Shown here: positions 33,351-44,690 of the stretch, one piece after another
Layout: the number at the start of each line of letters is the position of its first letter
Position numbering within the stretch: position 1 is the stretch's first letter
Source of the DNA: Nyssa sinensis
Lineage: Eukaryota; Streptophyta; Magnoliopsida; Cornales; Nyssaceae
Assembly: GCA_008638375.1 (NCBI GenBank)
Contig: CM018033.1
Location: 10,766,880 to 10,830,879 of the forward strand
DNA: 64,000 bases
Direction: 5' to 3'
Made by a program: the position numbers and the translations under genes
Notes under the pieces: model-generated
What the model saw: only the letters and a program-made list of their open reading frames with translations
Database searches by the model: none
Told to the model about the DNA's origin: nothing

Positions 33351-33523
33351 TATGTGTGCGCATGAGTGTATGTGTTAGTAGGCGTGTGTGATTGAAAGGT
33401 GATGTGGCAGTTACCTTCCTTAGCTATGAAGGAGAAGTCCTCAAGGGGTGGCGGCCATGTGCTGTTATAACCCTAAAAAGGCTACCTATAGCAGCTGAGA
33501 GAGAGAAATAGAGGAAAAGAGAA

Positions 33524-33526
<3 letters not shown>

Positions 33527-33564
<38 letters not shown>
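33527..33564. repeat. (GA)n microsatellite
   Basis: A gagaga run of nearly 40 bases, followed by purine-rich leader-like sequence. Confidence 0.88.
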
Positions 33565-33566
<2 letters not shown>

Positions 33567-34930
33567 AACCAAGAAGGGAGAAAGAAAAAGGTTAGGTGTG
33601 CCTCAACCTGGAACATAGAGAATAAGAAGTAATGCCCTCAAATTGATAAGAAGCCATAGAGCAGCAAGAAGAGGAGGAATAGAAGAGAGAGAGAGAATTG
33701 TGTTGTAAAAAGAGAAAATCTGAAAATTCCAAAAGCACGTAATAACTCTATTTTTTTTATTTCTTTTGATATATTTAGCTAAAATATAGAGTTCTAGAAA
33801 GGAATGGAAGTTAAATAGCATAGTTGATGCTATTAAACCCTAAGAAACATCCATAGATGGGCTTCCAAGGAACTGGGTTTGAGTCAGGTTTAAATGAAAC
33901 AAAATTCTAAAATCGAGAACTAAAAGTAGAAAAGAAATAAAGAACACCTCCACTTGAATCATAGGATTTGGTCCAAAAACAAGGCTGGAATAGCCAGTCA
34001 CAGAGAGAGAAAGAGAGATAGAATAATCGGCCACCTTAGGAAAATATAGATTAAACTCTATTTCAAGGTCATGGGATTATAGCCCATTGAATAAGGAATC
34101 AAATGAAACAAAAATGATTAAAAAATGAGAAAAAATGAAAGAGAAATAGACAACTATAAATGGCTTGTCGGAGACCAACTCTAACCCCTTAGTTCGACAA
34201 CCAAAACTAGATGAAACCTCATTTTGACACCAAAAACGGAATCCTTGGGGAAAAATGGTCCAGAAACAATCAGGAGTTGTCATCGAAAAACCATCAGTTG
34301 TTGATGGTCATAATCGAAAAAGGCGAATCGGTGCTGGCAAGACCATCTGTTGACCAGTCAGCCATTGACTGGGTTAAGTCAACGGGTTGTGGGTCGGGCT
34401 AAAAGCGGGTTTGGGTTGACTCATGAAAAAATAGATCTTATTTTAATTTACACAACATCATTTTGAGATGTTTTAAGTGCTGAGGTGGCCATGATACATC
34501 AGCCCAGACTGGACCAGCTAGTTTTCAACAATTCCTCGTCATTTTGGTTGACTTATGACCAGATTGGTTGGCTTTCAATGAAATTGAATCATAATTCTTT
34601 TTACTTAGATTTTGTTAAGCCATGGGGTCCGATATTGTAATTGGCTAATCTGGTTTGATAAAACGTGTTTTATGTGTAATCCTTACAAAAGTCCTAGGAG
34701 TGAGTACCTCAATCCTCGTTCTTCTCTAAGTTCCTCCAAGAGACATTACCGTGCATCACTAGCAGTCGAGTTGGCTCTCGAAGGGTACATTGGACTTTTG
34801 TATCTGATTTCGATCTCACAGCACTCACATCATGCATGTATTGCATATATATTTTATCATAACATCATGTGATTGACTTGTGGTTGTGAATTTATTTTTC
34901 CAAAATGCATATTTAAAATCCTAAAGGGAA

Positions 34931-36115
34931 AAATTCAGTTCACATGAGAAGCAAAAATGAGCAACTCTCTATTGCTCGTTCAAACGACCAACAGAAAAGT
35001 TTGTTTTCATTCATTCGAAGGTTATATATTAAATAAAGAGCTGCAACCTCAGAGTTGTGCTTATTTGATATTCGTTCCTTGTTAGTTCGAACGAACTAGT
35101 ACTTGTTCGAATGAATGATGGTTCGTTCGAACGAACCCTAGGCGTAAAATAGATTTATAATTTGTTTTCAAGCTCATTTGGAATTGAACAAGCTCATTAC
35201 GAAAATAAACAAAAATTTAGTTGAGAGTAGTGAGAAACAGAGTGAGAGAGTTTTCAATTGTGAGAGCTAAATTGTTGAGAGATCAAAAACCTTTTATGAG
35301 AGATCATTCATAAATGTCATTCATACATTTCTCTACTTTTTTTTCGTTGATTGATTTAGATCATCCATTATATCTAAATTAGATCTAAGAGCCTATTCTT
35401 CATGTCAATTTCACTATTGATGGAGGATGAAGTTCAATCTTGAGGATTCGGTGTTGAGTGATCGGTGGACACCAGTGGTTGTGAGGATTCATAATTGTTG
35501 AGTGACTTGATTAGAGGATTCTGAGACCATCAAGGATTCTGGTTGTTTGAAGGTTTCGACTTGTGGATTCAAGAGAAAATTAAAAGCATGATCGGGGAGA
35601 ACGGAGCTTGAGGTACTAAGCTTGTTCGTAGATATGTTATAATTCATTTTCCATGATAGTAGAAGTCTTCCTTGAGCATTGGCCTAGCTCCGAAATTTTC
35701 TCCAAGGATTGTTGTCCTTGGTGGTTTCTCCCCCATCAATCGATTTGTAAATTTCTCAATCTCTTTCAATTTACTAATTGCTTTAATTGAATGTTTCTAC
35801 TAGAATATTGAAATTGAGTTTTCATGAAATTCATAATTATTCTTTAATTTGATTTGTTGAAAACTCAATTGAGCAATTGATAGAGTAAATTGCATGAAAT
35901 CATAAAGTGATCACTTAATTGAATTTTGCTTTAAATTGATAAAATTACATATCAAATTAAGCTACATTGATCGATTTGGTGAATGTTGATAGGTTGGTGT
36001 ATTTGAATGATTCTTGGTTATTTCATTGGTCGATGGGCATAAATATTGGATTAATCACATTGAGACATACCCATTAAACCCCCCCTTTATAGGTGATATT
36101 CACACATTGGGACCT
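34931..36115 (+). mobile_element. Probable SIRE-like Copia LTR
   Basis: The stretch contains repeated gttcgttcgaacgaac-type words (about 35085-35140), a gagagctaaattgttgagag segment and a tccttggtggtttctccccc segment. It ends near 36115 with aaccccccctttataggtgatattcacacattggg, the C-rich type of terminus of SIRE/Maximus LTRs. The start point is not defined, and no internal region or target duplication was seen. It is noncoding. Confidence 0.45.
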
Positions 36116-37080
36116 TTGAGTGATATTTAAGTGGTATCCCTTCGAAACAGATTTTAACCCCTAAATTTTAATAAAATTACGCTAGACCCTAGGAAAATAA
36201 TTAAAAATTATTTTTAACTCCTTTAATAAATAGAAACAATTACTAAAATACCCTTAAGCCCAAAATTGGTCAAATGAAGACCAATTAAAATGCAAGAAAA
36301 ATCGAACCCAACATTTTTGGGCATCTAGACTCAATAACAGAGTCCGATTTAGGAAATTAGACACTGAAATATATGAATGGACAAACTGGACTAATTCCAA
36401 ATGTGTCTTAATGTATTAATTAAGCTACCAAATGAACCCAAATGGCTACGATGAGACCTATCCTAATGTTTTTCGATGTTCTAAACTCAATGGTCAACTT
36501 TGTTTCGTCAAATAAGGTACTAAAAATACAGATATATAGAAATATAAAATTTCCAAACTACCCTTAATATTATATAGACCACCAGACTGACTCAAAAACT
36601 ATAGAAAATGGGCATACCTGAAATTATTAAATGCTCTAGACATAATATGTAGAGATTTCAAAAATGAGAAAAAATTGTTCGTTTTTGCCGGTAGGATATC
36701 ATTGTTTGTCGGTTTTATCGGTTTTGCATTTTCATTTATCATTTAGCCATAGGACATGTTTAGAGGTATATTTGGAATGTGTTATAAAAGACAAATGTGC
36801 TTATAATGTTATAAGGTATCTACTGTTCAAATTTTAGCTAAAACGGAAACCATTTCAAAATTGGACAAAAAGGGCATCCGGGTGGCCCGGGTGGAAAGGG
36901 ATGATCCCGACCTCAATCGAAAATGTTTTATTTTGAGAATTTTCATCTAAAATAATTTTATGAACATTGGATGAAAACAAAATTTGAATTGAAGCATTTA
37001 GGAATGGGTTGTAGAGTAACGAAGTTTCGGGCTCATTAAGGGCAAAATGGTCATTTTCCCTTAGCCCCTTTGTCTTCCAC

Positions 37081-37088
37081 TATAAATA
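37081..37088 (+). promoter_or_regulatory. TATA box of solo LTR P1
   Basis: tataaata (in ccactataaatagacc) sits about 430 bases into the LTR and upstream of the ccctagattt leader. The same box is found on the minus strand at 55520-55513, 54066-54059 and 62424-62417 in the sister LTRs. Confidence 0.65.
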
Positions 37089-38937
37089 GACCACTTGGGG
37101 CCATTATATACACATATACATTCTGTATTTCCAGAATTCTCGTCCATATAGAGAGAAAGAGAGAAAAACCCTAGATTTCATATTTTCAAGCTTCCGGAAG
37201 ACGTATTTCAAGCAGGATTTTGGCCGAACTTCCTTCTGAGAAGTTGTTCATCTCCATGAGTACTATATTCTCACTGAAAATTTTTGCAGTACAAAAAACA
37301 TAGCCACCATAGTTTAATAAAATCTGATTTTAGGTATGATGTAGTGCTAAACTAGCAATAGATTTAAGTTCCTTTGTGTTTTTACATGTATTTGAACTGC
37401 TGTAAATGTATATATAATGTTAGGAGATCACCTAGGAAGTAGGTCCTTTGAAAAGCCTAGAGTTGGTAGTTTAGGAGTCTTTTTGTTCTTGTTGATTTTG
37501 GGTGATTGCTTGCTTTGTTTGGTGTGTATTTGATAGATAGAGTTGTGCCATGAGATTGTCAACCCATGTAATTATTGACACACCTTTTGGTTGGGCCATG
37601 TAATGATTTGATGCTTTTATATTTAATAGAATTCTATGCCCTTATGAATTTGTTGAAAGTGTGAGACTTGTGCTTTACATATGTATGGATATATTCAATT
37701 ATGATGCATACATGTTGTGAGGGTGATGCCTTGAAGTTTAAATTTAACTTTCATGAAATGAGTTATATGATTTGGGATAAGGGATACCATGTGTTTGATG
37801 CATTGCCATATTGAACTTGCATAATGAAAGCATGGCATTTTGACATGGTGAAATTCCTTGGACACATGGTGTGAGTTGAGCACGAAGTGCTATGCATTAT
37901 GAGGGTGTAGATCCTGTCGTGAAAAACCCAAAATTGGCCATTTGGTACTCGCATGCCAACGGGGTCCGAACTGTGAAGTGAGACATGTATCGATGCTTGA
38001 TTGAACCGATGGGGGCGGTCCGTGAAACAGGTGTGGTACTCGATGGACCATCGGATGCGATCCGTAAAACCGAGACATGAGTGTGGCGTAGAGTTGACAT
38101 GGGTGTTCATAGAGTTGTGTGGGTGTATCATGCATAATTTCATTACGTCGTATTAATGAATTCATAGATGTGGTATAGAGTTTGTATAGATGCGTTATGA
38201 ATATTGTCAGTACATTGTATGGATTGATTAGAGAGGCATGTAGAAATGAATGTACACTTGCACATGCCACGCCCTTAAATTTGTTTCTAGTCTTAGTATT
38301 ACATTATACAAGCCGTTGAGCTGACCGATTCGTGGGAAATATATTTCAGATGAGACCCCGGGTACTTGAGACTTCTTCAAGTCTTGAAGGATGGGAAGAC
38401 ATGGACTAAATTGAAGATTTGGCTCTTGGGGCACTTTTTGGATGTATGGGCATAAGCCCAATTTATTTTTTTTTGTATTGGAACAAGTTGTAAACTTTAA
38501 GCCTTAGGCCATTTTAAATTGTATGGGTTTGAGACCCAAATGAATGTTTGATGCTTTTGGGTTAAATGTGTATTATATGTATATGTCTTGGAAATAATGG
38601 ATGTAGATTTAATTTGATGGATTTGTGGCCACCGAGTGAGGGTGGGTTGCTTATGAATTATTGCCCATGAATGTTGTGATAATTAGGTGAGAAAAATACT
38701 TAGAAAACAAGGGAAGCGATGTCCAAATTTTGGTAAATTAAAGTGAGAAGTTAAGTGTGTAAAACACTCTTTAAATGGGGGAGAAAAGGATTCACTATGG
38801 AGGTTTAGAAACATTAGGAAATTGGGTTGAAAATGGGGAAAAAGTGGCCTTTAAAACTTTGGAAAAAAATCAGAAAATGGAACATTTGGGTTGCAGCCAT
38901 GAACAGTGTTTCTGCAGAAAACCAGAAAAATCAGACA

Positions 38938-39075
38938 GCAGCCCACAGCCCCAACCGCCCGCACCCGCACCCACGCCCGCGCCTGCGCGCACCCCGCGTG
39001 CGTGCCGCCCTGCCCCTGTGTGCCGTGCCCGCCTGCTGCCCCCTCGCGTGCCCTGCTGCGTGCTGCCATGCCCTG
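38938..39075. repeat. GC-rich block in LTR P1
   Basis: A C/G-rich run (cccgcacccgcacccacgcc and similar) in otherwise AT-rich DNA. Equivalent blocks lie at 43895-44025, 45220-45300, 52186-52330 and 60712-60790 in the sister LTRs, all at the same LTR position and rich in CpG and GCGCGC words. Confidence 0.8.
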
Positions 39076-39645
39076 CCTTATCTGCTGCCACCTGCTGTCC
39101 AACCCATGGGCAGCCACTGTTTTGGCCATGTTATGACCTAGACTCCAAGACCATTTTGAGGCCATTAAATCACATGTTTGACCCAAATTTTTGAATTCAT
39201 TTTTAGGCCATTTTAGGCCATTATATAAAGCCAAGTTGGGCAATTTATGGGACACTTTTTAGTCATAAATCAAGGCCATGTTTGGCCATTTATCTGGACC
39301 ACTTTAGGTGGGATTTCTTGACCATCTTTGGACCATGCCTTAAGGCATTTTGGAGCCCCTTTTGGATCATCGTTTTAAGGCTTGTTTAGAGAGATTTTGA
39401 ACTGTTTTGGAAGTCATTTTCCTATATAACTTAAATCGTTTTAAATATTAATTGAGGGGGATATTTAAGTAACCTTCGGAGATCATTTAATCATGTTAAA
39501 GTAGAAAGTGTTAAATTTTAATCTTGGGGAAAACGTGAGGAAATAATGTAGGAGATTTAATTTAAATTTAATTCATTGTCATTTATTTATTTCTTTTCTT
39601 TCGTTCAGTTGCTCCCCGGGTTCGCGAAAATGCCGAGGCGTGACA

Positions 39646-41626
39646 TAATAGTACGGTCAAATTGAGCATCCGGTACAGGAACATGGTCCCATATAGAAGT
39701 GTAAAATTATAAAAATTCCCCTAGACCTAAAGTAAGCTACAAGAAGGCTAATTTAGCTCTAGAAAAAGGCTAAATTTATTATATTCAATATTTCAAACCT
39801 AACGGGGATGTCCATTTAGGAAAAATAGAACACCAAAATAAACTAAAAAATGACGAACATGTCCCTAAGACTTAATGAGGTTAGTAGAAGAGTAGAGAAA
39901 AGTAAAGAAGAACCCATGCCAACGTATATATATGCCTTTGAGTCTGAAAATGAGTTACGTTTAAGATAATTGTGTACCTAAGATACGAGATATGAATGGT
40001 AAAGTTATCGAATTAAAGAAACCAGATGAACTTAAAAAGTAAATTAAGGACCCACTTTATAATTAAAGGACCCTCTAGACTCAAAGATGAAGTCTGTTTA
40101 AGCACACGTAAAGGCAAAATGGCCAGAATGCCCGTAAAGGCTAAAGTAAGCAACCAAAGGAACTAAGAAATGTTAGGAACTCTCATAAGAGACTATAAGA
40201 GAATCCTAAACAATAAGATTAAGTTCAGAAGAGATTAAGAATACTAGGTAAGAAAGATTTAAGCCGAATATATATACTGATATAGTATCAATGTATTCTG
40301 ATCTATGCTTTAGGATCACCGGCAAGGAAATAGAGATAAGATGAATGCCTAAGGCAAGTCAAGTAAGCAATTGACTATGGACTTTGGACCACAGGTGAGT
40401 AGCCTTGAACCTTGAAGTGGAGCTTACTTTCATTAAATGCAGTTCTTTTACAGACTTATATCTTTTCAGATTATTATTGCTAAATATTTTAACAGCACGA
40501 CAACTTTTAGAATATTGTGATAATATTTAAATTGTCTACTTTTAAGTAGCATCTCCATAAATGTTTTATAGTATGGATAGCTTAAAGAATGTTTTGAAAG
40601 CATGTTTTAGTATAAAGTTTTACATGCCCTACATGCCTTGTCGAGGGTTAGATCTGGTAAACTTCAATCTATATAAGCAACTCGGTCGAGAGTTTGAATC
40701 TGGTAAGCAACTCGGCCAAGGGTCTGGATCCGGTAGACCATGTAAGCCTAGAGTTCTAAGTTACATTAAGCCACCCAAGTGACTATTACATGTCTGTATA
40801 GATGTTTGGCACAAAATCTTTTATTGTTTCAATTTTTATGTCACCATGTGACAACCCATGGTCCTAAGGGACAAGTGTTTTAAGAAAGATTGGCATGTAT
40901 TATTTTCCTATGAGCATCAAATTTTATGATATCATGATTATCTTGCAAAACTAGACTGGCATGAACTCTTGTTTGGTTTCATAGCATATTTTGCAATTCT
41001 TAGTTATATATTTATGTTTAAAGAATGACAGTACCTTTTAGTACAACTTCTTTTAATTGTTATCTATGAAAGTTTATGAAAAAATGGTTTCCGAGAAACC
41101 CATGATAGGGGACTATTATTACTCATGAGTTTTTCACAAAGCTCACAAGGTTTTAACCTGTATAATTTTAGGAATGACTAAGAAGTTTACAAATACAGAT
41201 GCTAGTAAACTATAATGAATAGAGACTTTAGCTAGAAGAGAATTAGTATCCCAACCATGGAGGTGTCAACTTAAAATGGCAGATACCAGATTGATGTGAC
41301 AACTTAGAATAAGAATAGAAGGTGAATGATGTTCACCATTGATGTAACAATTTAGATACTTACGTATAATGTAATGTTGGGCTCATATTATTATAATTCT
41401 GATGTAATGTTATTTATGCTCTGCCAAGTGTGATTGCATTCAAACAAAAATTTTACAGGCGTAGATTCCATTGCATGATTGTATATGACCAAATGTAATT
41501 TACTTGGATATGTGAAGAGGCCTTTGGTTAGACAGGTTATCAATATGCTAAAAAAGGGTTAGTGTATTAACGAGGTGCCTTCGATCATTATTCCTAATCC
41601 GCTTAGGTGGGGTTTGAGATGTGACA
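39646..41626 (+). repeat. Gypsy Q LTR, part right of P1
   Basis: From the second taata copy to the gtgaca LTR end. It is noncoding. Three diverged copies of a ~30-base word (ctcggtcgagagtttgaatc-like, each ending in a ctggtaa-like tract) lie in a row at 40636-40739. The ending ctaatccgcttaggtggggtttgagatgtgaca is a variant of the ends at 25326 and 17803 read on the minus strand. Confidence 0.65.
40636..40739. repeat. Diverged ~30-bp tandem repeat (3 copies)
   Basis: cttgtcgagggttagatctgg, then ctcggtcgagagtttgaatc and ctcggccaagggtctggatc, each followed by a ggtaa/ggtag tract. The repeats lie within the Q LTR. Confidence 0.7.
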
Positions 41627-41630
41627 GAGT

Positions 41631-41642
41631 TGGTATCAAAGC
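41631..41642 (+). promoter_or_regulatory. Primer binding site (Met-tRNA type) of Gypsy Q
   Basis: tggtatcaaagc begins 4 bases after the LTR end gtgaca (41626). It is identical to the primer site of the other Gypsy element (17799-17788 on the minus strand). Confidence 0.85.
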
Positions 41643-43374
41643 AAAGGTTATCTAAGATAAGTAACACATTATAACAAAAGTTACCTAAAGTAGGTGACTA
41701 AGGTTACAAGAGCCCAAGTAACTAGTAGGGTTAAAGTTACCCCAAAACCTAGAAAAACCAAACATAGTTGGTGAACTGGACCTTAGGTCATCCTAACCTA
41801 GGGCAACTGATAGAAGTGGTTTCATAGAAATCCATGGGAAACTAGAAACCATTAGAACCTTAGGTACATGAAACTTACAGAATGAAGAATAAGTTAATAA
41901 GAAGTTTTAGATCCATAAATCTATGACTGTTGGAGACATGAAGTATGATTTGAAATTTAGAATTTGATGGTTGCCAAAGGTAGTGTTACAACTCCCTGAT
42001 GAATGATTCCTTAAGAATCAGGAGCATTCGAGGAATAAAATTAGAATGGAGTAATTAAAGTAAGTAATTATATGAATCATTCTCGGAGTCAATTAGATTA
42101 CCCATTGTAGATGACTTAAGGATGAAATTGAAAACTAGTATGTTCATAAATTACAAATGACTCCCTACTACAATTTTGTTCTTAAGAAGTTTGAGATTAA
42201 AGGATATCTTATTAATGGTAGAAATGTTCTATACACATAGAGATGTACAAGAGATCTAGATTATTACTGAATATTCAGATGAAGGAAGGTATGAAAGGAT
42301 GATGGTACTTGTTGGTATGTTGATAAATCCTTAATTACAAGTAAGGCCGACCACCTTATTATGTAACTTTAGAGCTAGGAAACATATCTAGCATTCCCTA
42401 TCCAACCAATGAGCTATAGTCTCTAATGGATAAGCTTAGTAAGGACAAGAGAAAGAGTAAACAAGATATAACTAAATGATTTAGTCATGATCATAGTAAT
42501 GATGAGGTAAGTAGACAAGTGATTTTTTTTTTTATAAGAGATAACTCCGGAAGTACAAGAATGAACTTTGAGAACCATAGTAGAGAATAACCAACTAAAT
42601 TGACACATTTAAGAATAGAAAGATATGAAAGATTCGAAAGTTGAGAAATGACCACTAATAGGATCAAACATAGAACACTATGATTAGAGTTAAATCTGAA
42701 ATAATTTATATACATTGGAATAAACGAAGTATGAAGCCTCAATAACAAAGAAAGATATGTAAATATTGTAAGTAATAAGTCAATGGATTCATTAACCTAC
42801 AAGTGGGGGACACACCTAAGAATCCCTAATACAAAGTAAAGGAAAATTTCTTTCGAATTAAGAAACAACTTAATGTGAAGAGATCATGAGTGCAACTAGT
42901 TCTAGGGTACTCATGAAACTAAGAATCCAAGACTCACGAATAAAAGTATGAGAGGTAACTATTATCAAAGGACACTGCCAAAGACAATATTATAGAAATT
43001 ACGATTATGAAAGAAAAATAGCAAAAACTGTCATATGATAGATAACTTTTGAAGTTTGATAAAATCCAAGGATAGAATAGAAATAAGGCCCACTAGTGGG
43101 CAACACTCAAATAAGCTAACTATACGGTAACAACAAGTAAAAGACTAACAAATCTAAAAGATCTTTGAGAAGTATTGTAAGATCGAGTAATTAAGGAAAT
43201 AATTGATGATAGCAGAAGTCAAAGAACTTCAAGACTAGAGTTGATCAGAAATGAAAACCTGTAATGGACTACAAGGTTCAACGATGAACCAAACATAACC
43301 TCAAATAAAAAAGATACTTGTAAAGAAACTAATGACATAATTTGGAAGATCAATAGAAATTGGGTATTCCTATA
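41643..43374 (+). other. Internal region of Gypsy Q, left part; no gene seen
   Basis: This is A- and purine-rich DNA with no readable gag or pol motif on either strand. It is either very decayed or never coding. It is cut at 43375 by the insertion of element A and continues at 62822. Confidence 0.5.
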
Positions 43375-43379
43375 CCCTA
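43375..43379. repeat. Target-site duplication CCCTA, left copy (element A)
   Basis: cccta precedes the TGTCACGCCC terminus at 43380 and is repeated at 62817-62821 right after the other terminus (tttaca, ending 62816). Confidence 0.88.
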
Positions 43380-44690
43380 TGTCACGCCCTGAATTTTCAT
43401 AAACCCGGGGAGTGAGTGAAATGAATTAAGAAAAATAAAAAATAGGCAATCAAATGGATTTAGTTGATTTTCCATTTATTTTCCCATGTTTCCCCAAAAC
43501 TAAAAATAAAATTTTGCTAACTAGACTCACCCAAGATGGGTTTTTAATATCAATCTAATATCTCCCTAACCAATGGTCAAAATTAGTCTAAGTCATGTTC
43601 AAGCATGGTCTCTGAAATGGCCCAAAAAATGTCTTTAATATGGCTTGAAACAGTGGCTCAAATGGACCCCAAATGTCCTAAGGCATAGACCAAGAATAGG
43701 TCAAAAATCTTACCTAAGGTAGTCTAAGGAAGTGGCCAAACATGGCCCGTAAGAGTGGCCAAACATAGCCCAATAGGGTGGCCAAACATGGCCTAAAAGG
43801 ATGGCCAAACATGGCCCAAAAGGGTGGCCAAACATGGTCCAAAAGGATGGCCAAACATAGCCCAAAAGGGTGGCCAAGGGCTGGGGTCAAGGAGGTGTCA
43901 GGGGCTGGGCGCACATACGCGTGCGCAAGGGGGGACGTGGCATGGGCGCACGGACGGGAGAGGTAGGCATGGGCATGGCATGGGTGCGTGCACGGGTGTG
44001 CTTGGGCAAGGCATGGTCAGGCAACAGGTCGTGACTACTGTAGCAACAGTGTATTTGCTGCAAGCTGATTTTTTCATTTTCTGATTTTTTTTCCAAAATG
44101 CTGCAAGTTGATTTTTCCAATTTTTAACCTATTTCCTCAAGATTTTTAACCCCTACTTTTTGGCACTTTTTCCATTTATTCATGGGCATTTTACACACCT
44201 TATGGCCCTTTTAACTCACAAAATTTTGACACGGTTTCCTTTATTTTCTAAACATTTTTCACATAATATTTTACAACATTTCATATATACAAGGATATGC
44301 ACAATCCACCCTCACTCGATGGCTACAAATTTATTGAAATTGAACATACACCTATTTTTCTCAACATATCCATGTGATGCACATTCAACAAAATACCCTA
44401 TTTGTCATTTGGGTTTAAACCCTTACATTACAAAATGGCCCAAGGCCTATAGTTCATTATTCTTCAAATTTAACACAAGTTATTTGTGGTTATGGCCATA
44501 CATACAAAAAAATGTGGCCTTTAGGCCAAATATGCTTCAAATTCTACTTTCTCCTCCGTGCTCTAATGACTTCGTCAAGTCTCAAGTACTAGGAGCCTCA
44601 TTTGTAATATATAATCCCATTAAGGGTAAGCACGACGAGTTGTATGACATAATGCTAATGTAAAGAAAAATTTAAGGTGTGGCATGTGCA
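43380..44690 (-). repeat. Element A 3' LTR, left part
   Basis: It starts TGTCACGCCCTGAATTTTC and matches the right LTR at 60221-61456 with modest differences. It ends at 44690 with gtgca, the duplication made by element B, and continues at 54488. Confidence 0.88.
43732..43879. repeat. 23-bp tandem repeat array in the element A LTR
   Basis: Six full units and a partial one of the type gtggccaaacatggcccaaa plus agg. The same array, more diverged, is at 60540-60690 in the other LTR of A. LTRs of element B show only scattered single copies of the word at this place. Confidence 0.85.

Larger units (their letters stand above)
32720..34930. other. Noncoding LTR-like DNA with microsatellites, not assigned
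   Basis: At 32720 the Copia LTR stops and sequence beginning TGTAACACCC, a common Gypsy LTR start, follows. The next 2.2 kb has no believable coding. It holds GA, TA and TG repeats, a (G)GTTGAC-rich stretch (about 34340-34430) and leader-like text (gagagagagaaatagagg, about 33498). A second possible LTR start (tgtgatacccgac) is at about 33020. It is probably part of one or more LTRs, but no partner copy, end or reliable target duplication was found. Confidence 0.4.
36648..39645 (+). mobile_element. Solo LTR P1 (family of elements A and B), ~3.0 kb
   Basis: It starts TGTAGAGATTTC at 36648 and ends GAGGCGTGACA at 39645. It is flanked by taata at 36643-36647 and 39646-39650, a perfect 5-bp duplication. 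It belongs to the same family as the LTRs of A and B (which on their minus strand begin TGTAGAGACCTG or TGTAAAGATCTG and end GGGGCGTGACA). A TATA box (37081-37088) and a GC-rich block (38938-39075) are present. No primer site follows, so it is a solo LTR formed by recombination of a full element. The 139-codon frame across the GC block is Pro/Cys-rich and not conserved in the sister LTRs. Confidence 0.88.

Noticed and set aside
32715..34386. Possible solo LTR 32720-34381 with ACGGG duplication
   Set aside because: TG/CA ends and acggg on both sides can be found, but the Copia LTR does not continue after 34386 and the sequence runs smoothly through the right end (ggttaagtcaacgggttg). A chance 5-base match is more likely.
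37763..38270. Two overlapping 126-codon minus-strand frames
   Set aside because: Both lie inside solo LTR P1, overlap each other in different frames, and have low-complexity, His/Ser-rich translations typical of LTR noise.
38775..39194. 139-codon plus-strand open frame rich in Pro and Cys in solo LTR P1
   Set aside because: It results from the GC-rich block, which lacks stops in several frames. Sister LTRs have different composition and no matching frame, and no domain is recognisable.
44160..44663. 167-codon plus-strand open frame
   Set aside because: It lies wholly inside the LTR of element A. The matching part of the other LTR (60930-61430) does not keep the frame, so it is chance.
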